Below are positions 13,001-24,566 of a stretch of DNA of 64,000 nucleotides, piece by piece. Within the stretch, counting starts at the first letter, position 1. Each line of letters begins with the position of its first letter. The stretch is from Symsagittifera roscoffensis. Its lineage: Eukaryota > Xenacoelomorpha > Acoela > Convolutidae. A program made the position numbers and the translations under genes. Where the stretch lies: assembly GCF_963678635.1 (NCBI RefSeq), contig NC_087071.1:7269624-7333623 (forward strand), written 5' to 3'. Below the pieces are notes generated by a model. That model had not been told where the DNA came from. It saw only the letters and a list, made by a program, of their open reading frames with translations, and did no database searches.

Positions 13001-16000
13001 AGATCTGGGTTTACAAGTTTCACATACCCCTTAGCACACACACTAACAAAATTAATAATCGTCTTTCAAAATACGCAGTAGGAGGCCATTAAGTCAAAAT
13101 AACACGAACCAAACAAATTAAGCAAAAAAAGCGGCGTGAAAAATTTCAGTTGGTTTTAAACAACAAACGTCTATCAAAGATTTCGAATAGAAAGGACTTT
13201 AACACAGAGACATGCTCAAAATATGTCTATCGCAGAACCCAAAATATCGCCAAAATTATCTGCAGAACCCTACAGGAGCTGAGTCCTGTGAACAAAAGTG
13301 CCTTGTGCCTAGTGCCCGGATTGCAGTACACTTACTTTTGCAAGTGGAGATAACAATAAAAATTATATTAAACACGTTTTAAAAAGGAAAGAGACCATTT
13401 TCCGAGTACTCACATAATCACAACCTTGAAAAAAGCCAAAACACCGATTAGATGCATGTCGAATACATCTCTTCAAAAATGCAAGGGAATACACAATCTC
13501 ACAATAATTTTCTATTTCACTTTTTCCTACTTTATTATTTAGTTAACTTTCTACTACAATTAACTTTCTCCTACACTTTTTAAGCAAGATATGAGCTCAA
13601 CCTTCATTACGAATATCAAACATCAAGCTTCGAAAAAATTCAAACTCAACTACCGAAACAAATAGGATCAGATAAAATGTTCGGAAAACAACACGAACCT
13701 AAAGTGCCAAAAAAACACTTGTCCACACAAGGGCGAAGCGGAGCTTCGCAAGACTTGCGACCAATTAAAACATTGTATATTACAAGAGGTCAATTTGTTT
13801 GAAAAAATAAGCTGAAAAACTTACTTGAAAAAAGTATAAAAAACCTACCCTAAAATTTTTATACCTTTGATTCGGATGAGGCTCATAAACATCCTTATCA
13901 AGTTTTGAGAATCAATGACCGAGCGGCGAGCAAGGCGAAAAACTTTTCGAAAACATTTACAAAAAACGGATAAGAAATCAAAACATTGACATTTCTGAGT
14001 GCCAGAACAATTTTAGGCAAAAAAAGTTGGGCATCGCCGCTAATGCAGGGGAGATTCGCCTAATAAAACTCTCAGATGTCGGAGGGCAAGTTTCGAGAAA
14101 AATCGAAAGGTTTGAAAACCGGTCAAAAAGTCAAGAATTTTGACTTTTCTTAGGGCCATTCTTTTTTGTGTCAAAAAAATTGGGCGTAGCCGCTGATTCA
14201 GGGGAGCTTATCACAACCCATCTTTTTGATTGAAATCAAAACTCAGATTCGGGAGGTTAGTTTTCGAGAAAACTAAAAACGTTTAAAAACGGTCAAAAAA
14301 TCAAAAACTTTTCTGAGGGCCATAAATTTTTGTGTCAAAAATATGGCACAACCACTTAAGCAGGAGGAATATTCCACAAAGTGTTCCATCCATGGAGCCC
14401 AAAATCTCAATTAGGAGGGTAGTTTTCAGAAAATAAATCTTAAAAACTTTCCTATAATTCCCCCACCCCCACAGACTTTTTCGACGGTGGTAGAAAGTGG
14501 GGTTTAGATAAATATGATTGCAAAGCGTACTCGATACTATAAATTGCATTTGGAGAAAGAAACAAATTCAGCCGACAAAAATTAGGACCAAAATCAAAGT
14601 CCGAAAAACTGAAGATTTTTTCAAACACTACATTTAGAAAGTTAATTGCTACCTCAAATGAACTAAGAAGTAGTATTCTAGTTCTGATCAAAGTAGTATT
14701 CTAGTATTCAAACCGAAAACAAAAAACTGATCAAAAAGTTTTGAATATTTTTCAACTCTCGAATTTCGAAGGAAAAATATTTCAAGATAAAGCTTTTTGA
14801 ATTTCAAGATCAATTTCTGATTTACATTTCTTCGATAAAATAAACCCAGTCTAAGAAAACTGGTTCAATGTGTAGTTTTTATTACGCTGGGATATCTAAG
14901 AAATAAAATCCACTTTCGAAACTTGAAGTCGTTCATTTTTTGCGCCATTTCCAAGTTGAAATTTAGTCTGCTATTTGAGTAACTTTCATCAGATGAATTA
15001 GACTGAACCAAAAAAAGTGGATATATACATATGTGCATTCATAAATGCATTAATATGTATGAATGCACATGTGTTGTTATTAGAGCATTTGAAAAAAAAT
15101 CATACATCCAAAAATCAACTCTATTTAATAAAGCTATATACACTATAAACGAAGACCAAAAGACCTATATAACTGAAAATCACTTGGTTCGTTAACACTT
15201 AAAACTGAAAAAGAACATTTTTTTGCTTGGATACTTTCAGATATTTACCCACTTGTTCGATTCTCTCATCCACCGGTTTCATTTCATGCTTCTCACAGTG
15301 TCCATTCTTCTCACTCACCTCTTCGCCTAACACATAGTAAGTAGTATTGGAAAGTTAATTGGGAGGTGAAATTTCAATTATGTATTATTTAATTAATTGA
15401 ATTGATTTCATGGAAAAAGTCAATTTGGAAGTAAAGAGTCAATTTCGAGATATTTATATCATAAAATTGACTTGGTTTCTCCAATTTTTTTTTCAACTGC
15501 CATTGAATTGTAATTAAATGGTGATTGTTCGTGGATTTAGCTCCGCGAATTTACATCCAAAACTGACAGGAAAAAGTGTTTTTCTTAAAAATACGACTAA
15601 TGTTAATGTGATATGCTGAAAAAAAATCATTCTTCCATGTTGAAATTCGGTCTCAAATTGAGCATGATACTTCCTGTTAAGCACATTGCTCAGCTTACTC
15701 AATTAGTTTTCAAAAAAGCAACGTTGATTGAGTTCCCTTGCTTGTCATGAGTCAAAAATGGGGACCGAGAATTAATAAAACATGAAACAGAGACGAGCAC
15801 TAAAACATGAAACTTACCTCCCCCTAAAGGACTTATTCCAATCAGCTGTTCTACCCGATCCAGAAGCAGCAGGTCCTTTATCAACATTTTCCCAAATCTC
15901 CGCAGAGGGAAGGTGAACCAGTTATCAATTAGGTAAACGTCTTGTTCTGGTTCCAAATCCTACAAAAGAAATGCATTTATAGGCATAGATTCATGTTTTT

Positions 16001-18274
16001 GACATGATGTTAAGAGAAAACACTTAATTTTTTCAACAATTTTAGAAAGCATTTCGTGAGCAGACGTAAAGCTACTAAGTCAAATGATATTTGCCGAAAA
16101 AGAATCTTAGAAAAAGTCAACCGTCTCAACAAAATAAAACCAATCACAATTTCGCTCTCTTAACCTTCTGTCAAAACGTGCAAATATCTTGAACTAGAAT
16201 AGCACTAAGCACTGATTTTTAAAACCGAACTCAATCAATCAAGTTATCATTATCGATGTAGCGACTTCATACCTGTTATAACATATAAAAGCGCGTGACA
16301 CACTCTTTAAACTGCTCTGAATTTTTAGTTAAGTTTACTTCTTGAATTTTCAGAATGTTTTTGAGCTTTTGTGAAATCCATCTGGTTTCTTTGTTATGCA
16401 ACATCAGCTTCAGAAAACATGCATCAATGTTAAAATCATTATAGCCAACAGACATTTTGGAAGAGTCAATGAACCCAAGTAAACAGACAAAAATATACTG
16501 CCTCGTTTTCTGAATTTCTAAGAAAATAAATGGCTTTAAAGGTCTTTAGTTTTCCAGAAAAATTTCTGATCAAAACTTTTAAAATAAAACTAACCAAAAT
16601 TGAGAAAACTGGATCAATTCGGAAATATTTAATATAGCTAGGAAATATGAAAACTAAATTCAACTTTCGAAACAAGAAGTCGATCACGCTTTTCGTGACC
16701 TTCACTTTCGCTGTTCTATATTGCAGTTTGCCTTTAAATTAACAAAAAATGGACTGAACTGAACTACCGCGAAAAAGTAAACTTCAGCCTAGACATTTTT
16801 AAAGACTTTTCCTGAAAAAAATCATCATGATTTATATAAGAGTCTGAACTACGGTGATTTTTACGGTGAAGATAATGTGAAAAATCGTTTAAGTTTAAAA
16901 TAATTCAATTCATCGCTTTATCTTTTTTTCACCTTGTTTCAGTCGGACTCTCGGAAACATCTGGCCCATTTAAGGCCAAAAGTTAGAGTCAACTTCAACA
17001 ATTGTCATCAACATAACATTGTCATCAACATAAAAAAAGGCACCAACATAACATTTTTTCTTTAAAAAAAGATATGTTGGTAAATTTCAGGCGTAAGTTT
17101 CAATCAAGATTCCAAATTAATTTAAAAACAGTTTGAGGGGATATAATGAAAGTCCAGCTCAGGTTTTTACTGTGTGAAAGCCCAATTACTGATGTCGATT
17201 TTGGACAGCATTTGCTGGGAGAGAAAACGAGTGTTTTACAGGGACCATGAGCAAACAACATTGAATACTCTTTATTAAAGTACTTAAATTTGTTTCAAGT
17301 ACTTATCAGGTTTTTCTGGGAATGAAAATGCCAACTAAAAACACCAGTTTCCACTATGTGCGGTAAAGTTTTTCAATTATTTCGATTTTGAAAATTATCT
17401 GAATAAAGCGGAGTAAAAAAGGTTCGTGTGATATAAAATATTCTCAGCAAGTCAATTGAATTTTCTACTGAGGCAACTTTCTACTACTCAGTTGTTTCTT
17501 TTAATTTCACGCATTCGAAAAATTTAATGCAAAACTACATGAAACGAACATTTGATACTTCATGGAGAGTAGTTTCGATCATTTGCTTTTGGTCCCTGTA
17601 AAAAAAGGCTTCAACTCCTGGAAAACTTTGTCCAAAATGGACGATGGAAATAGAAATTTTAAGCAGCAAAAACCTGAAATTCTGCTTAATTGTGCCCAAC
17701 AGCGTACAACAGACTCAAACGCAAACTACATGTTGAAAATTTATCGAACTTTCAAAAAAAAACTTAAAAAACTTAATATTAACTTAAAAAACTGTACATT
17801 TTTTTAACCATATGAACTTTTAGAAAATATTTAGTTTAACTCACTATGATGCGTTTTCAATTTCACCCAATACACATGGCATCAAAATTAAATGAAAAAT
17901 GGTTTAGATGAGTAATACACTACTGTATAAATAATAATTTTGAAAAAAAATGTATCATTAGTGTTTTTTAAACCAACCAAGGATTCATTTCGTGTGCGCA
18001 AAACTTTATTCACGAATTAATCCTAAGTTTAAAGTGAACATTACCTGCGAAGCGCTTATTTCATATTGAATCAACTCTTTGTTGCTTTCTTCTTCCTCAT
18101 CATCAGAGGAGCTTCTAATCAGACCAATGGTCAAGCTACTGCTACAGTCATAACACGAGTCAATTATCTTCTCGAGCGCCTTCACCTGAAGCGATGCAGG
18201 TAAGCCCATTTTCATGAACTGGTCCGCGTGCAAGTTGAAGATGGCTTGAAGATCCATTCCAAAATCAAACAAAT
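4018..18274 (-). CDS. TTLL12: Tubulin-tyrosine-ligase-like protein 12
   Basis: TTLL12 is a cytosolic TTL-family protein with an N-terminal SET-like region and a C-terminal TTL (ATP-grasp) domain. In vertebrates it is regarded as a pseudo-ligase that modulates tubulin and histone modification. Exons (minus strand): 18274-18045, 15959-15818, 15326-15253, 12214-12088, 11248-11027, 9982-9762, 9647-9329, 8816-8682, 8056-7848, 5313-5104 and 4308-4018. All junction phases agree, with GT donors and AG acceptors. Family-specific stretches include PVWYFMDHYG, HFKDFNRLREMN, VNQFPGEHVMVCKDLL, NLWILKPWNMSRG, KYIERPLLF, VKFDMR, YERHFSVMSYV, SRALYAIDLMVKY and PVILESNFAPD. About 705-720 residues, longer than human TTLL12 (~640), mainly through an acidic/serine-rich insert in exon 7. 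The start is uncertain: either ATG at 18257-18255 or an upstream exon, because the exon opens with two bases of a split codon. The donor of exon 6 (9,761, GTCATT) is weak. Confidence 0.92.
5911..5974 (-). repeat. tRNA-like segment (SINE head candidate)
   Basis: Reads on the minus strand as an A-box-like TTGCTCAGATACAAGG, then a stem TGAGATT/AATCTCA, then a B-box-like TTTCGATTCCGG. The order and spacing are those of a tRNA, but no full acceptor stem is evident. A tRNA-derived SINE remnant is likely. Confidence 0.4.
7013..7111. repeat. Dispersed repeat, copy 1
   Basis: Shares CTCAGAAAATCAATTT and, further on, GAAAATCC...GAGAAAAT...CCTAGATCCGCCCCTG-like text with 40,375-40,457. The second copy directly abuts the right target-site duplication of the LTR element in CPT1 intron 5. 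Confidence 0.55.
9509..9553 (-). other. Candidate 45-nt micro-intron in TTLL12 exon 7
   Basis: On the minus strand, ACAG followed by GTATAT (9,553) and closing at AATAG (9,509) gives a 45-nt GT-AG segment. It lies between codons for LDT and GDSSNG, in a poorly conserved insert. It contains no stop and is a multiple of three, so retention adds 15 residues without breaking the frame. It could be a real micro-intron or ordinary coding sequence. Confidence 0.45.
11804..12110 (-). repeat. Triplicated TTLL12 exon-4 end and splice donor
   Basis: The end of exon 4 plus the start of intron 4 (ATGGACCACTATG then GTCAGT on the minus strand) occurs three times: at 12,100-12,085 (the real one), near 12,020, and near 11,845. 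Each is followed by similar intron sequence (TTTCTAAGTTG...AAGCAGACGATTGTTGTTTTGATT). The first two copies are about 75 bp apart. The third is separated by ~110 bp of extra sequence containing an AAAG microsatellite. The downstream copies lie within the intron and could act as decoy donors. Confidence 0.85.
11878..11902. repeat. (AAAG)n microsatellite
   Basis: Six uninterrupted AAAG-type units inside TTLL12 intron 4, at the edge of the third donor duplicate. Confidence 0.95.
12466..12810 (-). pseudogene. hAT-family transposase remnant
   Basis: The minus-strand reading from about 12,800 gives DIIAYGCGAHLLNLLESK, which resembles the hAT core motif with a conserved AHxLNLL. It runs almost directly into LSLIPSSAGLERIFSSLGFVHD (12,640-12,560), the C-terminal hAT dimerisation motif. 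In an intact transposase these are separated by a few hundred residues, so the middle is deleted. TAGGGTTCGGAAAA at 12,466 could be one terminal inverted repeat; I did not find its partner. It sits in TTLL12 intron 3, in the same orientation as the gene. It is a non-functional relic. Confidence 0.7.
13733..13749. repeat. Palindromic repeat GCGAAGC-GGA-GCTTCGC
   Basis: A perfect 7-bp stem with a 3-base loop. Related copies occur at 12,263-12,279 and 45,179-45,197. Around the 13.7-kb and 45.2-kb copies, similarity extends ~60 bp (AAAACAC...CACA...GCTTCGCA..ACTTGCGA), which defines a small dispersed family. Confidence 0.6.
14000..14460. repeat. Degenerate ~155-bp tandem array
   Basis: Three diverged units, recognised by TGGGCRTNGCCGCT...CAGGGGAG near 14,028 and 14,180 and a decayed form near 14,342. 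Each is followed by ACAACCCATC-like and TAGTTTTCGAGAAAA-like text. The same syntax recurs at 34,885-35,560 and 46,540-47,400, so these are dispersed arrays of one satellite-like family. Confidence 0.7.
14855..14960. repeat. Dispersed repeat family (AACTGGATCAA...)
   Basis: A family of ~110-130 bp with the order AACTGGTTCAA/AACTGGATCAA, TTTATTACGCTGGGAAAT, CCACTTTCGAAAC, GAAGTCG and TTTTCGTGACCTTCAC. Copies are near 6,178, 7,365, 14,855, 16,595, 23,965, 29,284 and 42,820, in introns of both host genes and inside the 5.3-kb repeat. No ORF; SINE or MITE fragment. Confidence 0.65.
15022..15075. repeat. Hairpin related to the 14-bp minisatellite
   Basis: ACATATGTGCATTCATA is followed after a short loop by TATGAATGCACATGTGT, giving ~17-bp arms with one or two mismatches. 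Its GTGCATTCATAA core resembles the minisatellite unit at 3,501-3,770. Confidence 0.6.
16595..16720. repeat. Dispersed repeat family, further copy
   Basis: One of the better-preserved copies: GAGAAAACTGGATCAATT, then CTAGGAAATATGAAAAC, then GAAGTCGATCACGCTTTTCG and TGACCTTCACTTTCG. Lies upstream of TTLL12 exon 2 on the gene's intron side. Confidence 0.65.
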
Positions 18275-18629
18275 CTGAAAAATGAAAGGCAGCTTTGACG
18301 ATATAAGCACTTTTCTAAATTCCAAAAATAGGCTCAAGCTAAACTTATGTTTTCCTATATTTCCATCATATTTCAGCCTTTGATGTTCATTGGTGAAAAC
18401 AAAAAATTTATTTCAAAACAAAATTTTTCAAAAATATCAAACTTGTTGGTATCAATCAATTTGAATTTTTCTCAAAACTGTTTAAAATTTCTGTACCAAT
18501 ATAAATTTTTCTGGAGTTTATTTTTGTTGCAATTTGAACTCTATTACTCTTTTACAATTAATCGTCTTACTAATTAATCTTGAGTTGACTTTTCGTATTT
18601 TCCGTAAAAACCAGAATGTAGAAAAAAAA

Positions 18630-18697
18630 CTCGCTCTGCATGGGGCGAACATGGTATCAAACTCAGTATAGCTCTCATAACGTTTGCCAGCTCGCGG
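18630..18697 (-). repeat. tRNA-like segment at left end of copy A
   Basis: On the minus strand, GCTGGCAAACGTTATGAGAG is A-box-like and ATGTTCGCCCCATGC is B-box-like; a run of T follows after AGAGCGAG, as in a Pol III terminator. Repeated at 25,301-25,368 in copy B. Confidence 0.4.
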
Positions 18698-19559
18698 AAT
18701 TTAAAATTTTCCTTTCAATTTGATTTAGATTTGATTCTGTTTTGTTTAAATTAAAATCTCTCAGTAAAATTGAGTGGGCCGATATTTTGACATTCAATTA
18801 AATTAAAATTAAAAGGAATTCAAATTAATTTAAATTGTTTTTTTTTTCAATGACTATCCTTGCATTGAGCACAAAACGGAATGTCCTGAATTTTAATTTA
18901 TCAAGAACTTTTATCAATTATTTGTGTTTACATCCAATACGAGTTACATCCAAACTTGATTCGACAGTTATTATACCTATAGAGGCTATATAACACCTAC
19001 TGTTATTTAGGAAGGATTTTTTCAAGAAAAAATCAATGGAAAAACTATCAAATACATTGGAAAAGGATGTTTATAAAAGAAAAATGAAGCTATTTAGAAC
19101 ATAAAAGACAATTCAATATAGCGGAAACAATTCATAAAGCTCAGTCAGTTTTTTCAGCATCATTAAAAAAATCAGCACACACGTACTAAAAAAGTCAATT
19201 AGATGTCGTTGAGTTTTATAAAAAAAATTATAGTTAATAAAAATAACAGAATGGTCCAATTATGCTTATCTTTCCAACAAACATTCAAAATAAAACTAAA
19301 GACAACAATCCGCAGAAAAAAAACAAGCATGTTCCGACCAAATTCATTAAAAACTAACGTGTAACGCACCTCCGGTACTCATAACAAACCAAAAATATTG
19401 GAAATAAGATCTGCATTCTTTGAGTGTATTCTCACAGCACCCAAAAACAGGGTTCGTAATTACAAGTTTTTTTTTCAAGTTTTTTATACAAAATTTGAAG
19501 AACCATAAAATTTTGTGAAGTTTTATATAGGTTCTTTCTAAAACGTCTCATCTTTGAAA

Positions 19560-20620
19560 CTAAAAACAATTGAGCAGTCGCATTTGGACGCAAGATATGC
19601 AACTACTGAATTTACCCTTATCGTACCCAACTACGTTGGGAAATTCAAAATTTGAGAAACTTCACCTTAAGTTTTCTGAAAAAGCTTATGCAGTCTTACA
19701 ATAATTGAGCAGTCTTACTTTATGGCAATATTCGCAATCTTTGAAAGTACTCTGACAGCACACAAGTACAGGCTTGGGAATTTCACTTTAATGAATTATT
19801 TTGTAATTACAGTTTTCTGAAAATTTCCAATTAAATCACAAAAAACTTTTAAGCTAAAACAATTAGGGCATTCTTATTTTGAGGCCAAATTTCTAACCCC
19901 TGAGATTACTGACAGCCCCCAGCTACAAATTAGGAGTTTCAAACTTTGAAAAAAAATTAATATTTCAAGAAAATTTTTTGAAAAAATCACAAAAAAACGT
20001 CTTATCTGGAAAAATGCAAGGTTTTGAGCAGTCACATTAAGAGGCCCAATTCTCAGCTCCTGAGAGTACCCTGACAAAGACTCAACACAGAGATGGGAAT
20101 ATCACATTTTGTGAATTTTTTTACATCCTAAGAATCCAAAAAAAAACTAAACAACTCCTAAAAAATCCTTAGAAAACATCATATCTCGAAAACTGCAAGG
20201 ATTTGAGCAGACATAATCAGAGGCAAGATTCTCAACCTCTGAGAGTACCCTCACAATATCCAACAACAAGATTGAGATCTTCCAAATTTTTGGAATTTGT
20301 TAAAACCAAAGTTTTTGAAAAAAACTTTTGAAAAATCATAAAGAAAACCTCATATCTTGAAAACTACAAGGATTTGAGAAGTGAGATTTGGAGGCAAGAT
20401 TTGCAACACCTGAGAGTATCCTGACAGCATCCCATTGCAGTGTCAAAATTTCAAAAACTTAAACATTTTTTAAATTATATTTTCTAGAAATTTTTGAAAA
20501 GTATCGAAAATCGCCGATTTCGTTAACTAAAATGATTTGGTTATTCATATATGGAGGCCAGAATCTCAAAACTAGAGAAAACTCTGACAGCAACCCTCCA
20601 TTGTGTTGCCAATTTCAATA
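19560..20620. repeat. Degenerate ~165-175-bp tandem array in copy A
   Basis: Units marked by TTGAGCAGTC...GGCAA...CTCAACCTCTGAGAGTACC...GACAG recur near 19,570, 19,704, 19,860, 20,024, 20,204, 20,374 and 20,533. Partly repeated again by the internal duplication, and present in copy B at about 26,230-27,290. Not coding in any frame. Confidence 0.8.
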
Positions 20621-23006
20621 TGATGAGACAAACACTGAATTTAAACTGGAAAATCGAAAAAAAAAAACCTTAACCATTGCAATATATGATATAAAATAAG
20701 TCTCAATTGAAATCAGCTTAGTACAACTGATTAACAAATATATTACAAATTGCAGTTTCTCATGGAAAATCAATTATAATCCGAAATTTCATTCCGGTCA
20801 AAAGGTTTGTAGCAAAATCAGTGATTCATATGCCAAGTTATAGAATCGTACTAATAGCGCATATATTCCGAGACCTCTCAGAGATTTGTCCCAATAAACA
20901 TGATTGGCCAATACATTTACAAATTGTAGTTTCTCAAGAACCTGTCAGAGAAATGCCGCTTATTTTTTTCTTTCATCAGATACTTGCCGACTGGGTTTCG
21001 CGCTCTCAATTTTGCTTCGCTATACTCTGATCGAGATGGAATTATACTTGAAAGAATATGGTTGTCATCTCTCGATATAATTCGGTAAAGTTTTCGTCCT
21101 CTTTCCTTACTAAGTCGTTGATTGAGACAAACCCTTGAATAACGCCTGCATCAACAGCCCTCCTCTGGACTCGGCTTTTATCTTGTCGAGCAAATATTGG
21201 GGTGCGCCCCCCCCCCCCCCCCCATACTTGAATACCATACAATAGGATGGGCATAACAAGCTGATTGTAGAGATGATTGAGTTCAATTTTGGTGTATACA
21301 GGGTTTTTCAGTTTAACAAGCAGAAACAGCTGTGATGAGGCTTTTTTGGTTGCCTTTGTTATGTGAGGTTCAAAAGAGAGTTTATCGGTGAACGTGATGC
21401 CTAGAATTTTAAGTTTGTCGGTGATCTCAATGTCATGAACAGGTTGAAAAGTAACTGAGTGAGATAATTTGATCTGAACTTCTTTGGATTTCTCGTTGTT
21501 CAAGATAAGATAATCGGATTCACACCATTCCATGATGTGACCGATGGCTTGATTTACCGAGTCAACTTCATGTTTACCACCGTTGCAGGGGGTGTTGTCA
21601 TCTGCAAACTTTGCCGCCAGGGTTCGAGTAACTTGACAGGATTGAGATCTTCCAAATTTTTGGAATTTGTTAAAACCAAAGTTTTTGAAAAAAACTTTTG
21701 AAAAATCATAAAGAAAACCTCATATCTTGAAAACTACAAGGATTTGAGAAGTGAGATTTGGAGGCAAGATTTGCAACACCTGAGAGTATCCTGACAGCAT
21801 CCCATTGCAGTGTCAAAATTTCAAAAACTTAAACATTTTTTAAATTATATTTTCTAGAAATTTTTGAAAAGTATCGAAAATCGCCGATTTCGTTAACTAA
21901 AATGATTTGGTTATTCATATATGGAGGCCAGAATCTCAAAACTAGAGAAAACTCTGACAGCAACCCTCCATTGTGTTGCCAATTTCAATATGATGAGACA
22001 AACACTGAATTTAAACTGGAAAATCGAAAAAAAAACCTTAACCATTGCAATATATGATATAAAATAAGTCTCAATTGAAATCAGCTTAGTACAACTGATT
22101 AACAAATATATTACAAATTGCAGTTTCTCATGGAAAATCAATTACAATCCGAAATTTCATTCCGGTCAAAAGGTTTGTAGCAAAATCAGTGATTTATATG
22201 CCAAGTTATAGAATCGTACTAATAGCGCATATATTCCGAGACCTCTCAGAGATTTGTCCCAATAAACATGATTGGCCAATACATTTACAAATTGTAGTTT
22301 CTCAAGAACCTGTCAGAGAAATGCCGCTTATTTTTTTCTTTCATCAGATACTTGCCGACTGGGTTTCGCGCTCTCAATTTTGCTTCGCTATACTCTGATC
22401 GAGATGGAATTATACTTGAAAGAATATGGTTGTCATCTCTCGATATAATTCGGTAAAGTTTTCGTCCTCTTTCCTTACTAAGTCGTTGATTGAGACAAAC
22501 CCTTGAATAACGCCTGCATCAACAGCCCTCCTCTGGACTCGGCTTTTATCTTGTCGAGCAAATATTGGGGTGCGCCCCCCCCCCCCCCCCCATACTTGAA
22601 TACCATACAATAGGATGGGCATAACAAGCTGATTGTAGAGATGATTGAGTTCAATTTTGGTGTATACAGGGTTTTTCAGTTTAACAAGCAGAAACAGCTG
22701 TGATGAGGCTTTTTTGGTTGCCTTTGTTATGTGAGGTTCAAAAGAGAGTTTATCGGTGAACGTGATGCCTAGAATTTTAAGTTTAACGGTGATCTCAATG
22801 TCATGAACAGGTTGAAAAGTAACTGAGTGAGATAATTTGATCTGAACTTCTTTGGATTTCTCGTTGTTCAAGATAAGATAATCGGATTCACACCATTCCA
22901 TGATGTGACCGATGGCTTGATTTACCGAGTCAACTTCATGTTTACCACCGTTGCAGGGGGTGTTGTCATCTGCAAACTTTGCCGCCAGGGTTCGAGTAAC
23001 TTGACA
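20271..23006. repeat. Internal 1.37-kb tandem duplication of copy A
   Basis: 20,271-21,640 and 21,641-23,006 are near-identical (length change in an A run; a few substitutions such as GATTCATATG versus GATTTATATG). The junction at 21,638-21,641 joins CTTGACAG to GATTGAGATC, with one or two bases of microhomology. Each copy carries the same RT tail and polyC tract. Confidence 0.92.
21042..21637 (-). pseudogene. LINE reverse transcriptase tail, copy 1 (truncated)
   Basis: Minus-strand reading contains EWCESDYLILNNEKSKEVQI and LKILGITFTDKLSFEPHITK, hallmarks of the RT-palm/thumb region of non-LTR (Jockey/CR1-like) reverse transcriptases. It then runs into a glycine run encoded by a homopolymeric C tract. 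Truncated at the duplication junction before the upstream active-site region. Confidence 0.8.
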
Positions 23007-23063
23007 GTCGCCATTAGAAAGATTGAAACACGGGGGAACCATCACAAACCCCTGCGGTACTCA
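22410..23063 (-). pseudogene. LINE reverse transcriptase tail, copy 2
   Basis: Contains VPQGFVMVPPCFNLSNGD (family GVPQG motif), then AKFADDNTPC (active-site FADD), then the LKILGITF motif. The codon that should encode the first Gly of GVPQG is TGA (23,063-23,061), so the frame is closed upstream and the N-terminal RT half is absent. A C17-18 tract breaks the frame near LLYGIQVWG. Downstream text RVQRRAVDAG...INDLVRKEDENF is typical of the post-RT tail. Confidence 0.85.
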
Positions 23064-23744
23064 ACTATTGGTACATATAGCTTGAAAAAGAACAAAATTC
23101 TTTCGTTAAACAGGCAAAATTATTATGCTTACTCATGGGAGATAGCTGTCACTCGCATTTAAACATAGTATAGATAGACAGATTATTGAAAAAAAAACTA
23201 ATTCTTCGTTTCTTCAAATAAAAATCAATTTTAGTGCTTGGCGTGATTTGAGAACTATACGATTGCGAAAAAAATCAGTGAATTAAGCATGATCAACCAA
23301 AATGAAAAAATGAATAACAAAGCATGAAAACCTAAAAAAAAAAACATTTTTTTTTCTAATTTTTTGCACAAAATTTTATTATCTAAATAAGTTTCTTGAA
23401 AAGAAAATAAGTTTCTTTAAAGATGGTTATTTGTGGCACTTGGCTTTGCAAGGGTGGGAACGAAAACATTTTTTTTTAAATGCTTCGCCACATTGCAATT
23501 GTATTGAAAAATAAATAGTTTGATAAATTTTAAGGCTTGCATTTTAAAAATATAAGTTTTGCGCCATAAAGTTGTAATTGTTGAACTTAAACTGGGTAGC
23601 TACAACAGATTAAATAAAAAGAACCGAATTACTTTAGCGCAAAACGTTCCAATAAAAGGAAATGAGATTATCCCACCTCAGAATTTTTTTGGAAAAATGA
23701 GAAAAATTAAGTTCAGGCTGAAAGTATTTTACCCGTGAATATTT

Positions 23745-23960
23745 ATGGAAAGCAAAAAACTTCAACAAACTAAGCTGAATTTTTTTAACTTATTGCTGAA
23801 AAACGGTGGAAAAAAAAGAAAAAAAACGTCACATGAAATTTGGAAAAGTGTCAATGAACAAGGAAAACCGAGAAACAGATTTTTATGCATTATTTGTGTT
23901 TATTCCGAAAGACCACCTTGCGAAGAAGCTTGTTCGTTTTCAAGAATGACTTACGATTGA
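23745..23960 (+). other. 71-codon ORF of unknown function in copy A
   Basis: Encodes a lysine-rich peptide (KKRKKTSHEIWK) with a CIIC pair. The same ORF is preserved in copy B (29,062-29,277), but the copies are young, so this is weak evidence for coding. No homology recognised. Confidence 0.2.
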
Positions 23961-24489
23961 TAATCTAAGATTTGGAGAAAATGGGTCAAACTGTATTTTT
24001 TATTCCGCTTGAAAATTTAAATTTAATCCCACTTTTGAAACTTAGGTTATTCGTTATTTTTTGAGCGATTTGCACTGTTTTTTTCATGTTTTCAATTTTA
24101 TATATCTGAGAGCGTGATTCCTATCATTAAATACAACTGAGCCGAACTTGAATTAAAAGCCAATCGTACCTGAATTTATTGACACTAAAACTGCATCAAG
24201 GGACTTGTTCAGTAGATAACCCATGCTTTTCCGGAATATTTGCTGTTAATTATAGTATTCTTGTAACTTTTCTGAAACTTGCTGAGGTTGTTAATTTTTT
24301 CTCACCTAATTTTGCTTAATTTCCTAATTTCATTCAAATCAATGCTATTTTCCGCTTTTTACCAAAACCAGCAAAAAGCCTTATAATACTGAATTTACAC
24401 AAGTTTGATAAGTGTCTACGACGTCCACTGACACTAAAAACACAGAAAACACGGCAGCCTATTAATAAAAAGCTTTATAAAAACAAGCT

Positions 24490-24566
24490 GAGCATGGGAT
24501 TCGAAACATGAGCATCCAAGCCACAAGTCGCAGGCATTACAAAATTAGCAAACTGTTATGCTGTCT
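24490..24566 (-). repeat. tRNA-like segment near right end of copy A
   Basis: The minus strand reads GACAGCATAACAGTTTGC, then GCGACTTGTGGCTTGGATGC, then GTTTCGAATCCCATGCTC, a good B-box. Repeated at 29,807-29,883. Confidence 0.4.

Noticed and set aside
16300-18000. Extra TTLL12 coding exon between 15,959 and 18,045
   Set aside because: Phases of the flanking exons join directly (CAG to GAT, phase 0) and the joined protein follows the family without a gap.
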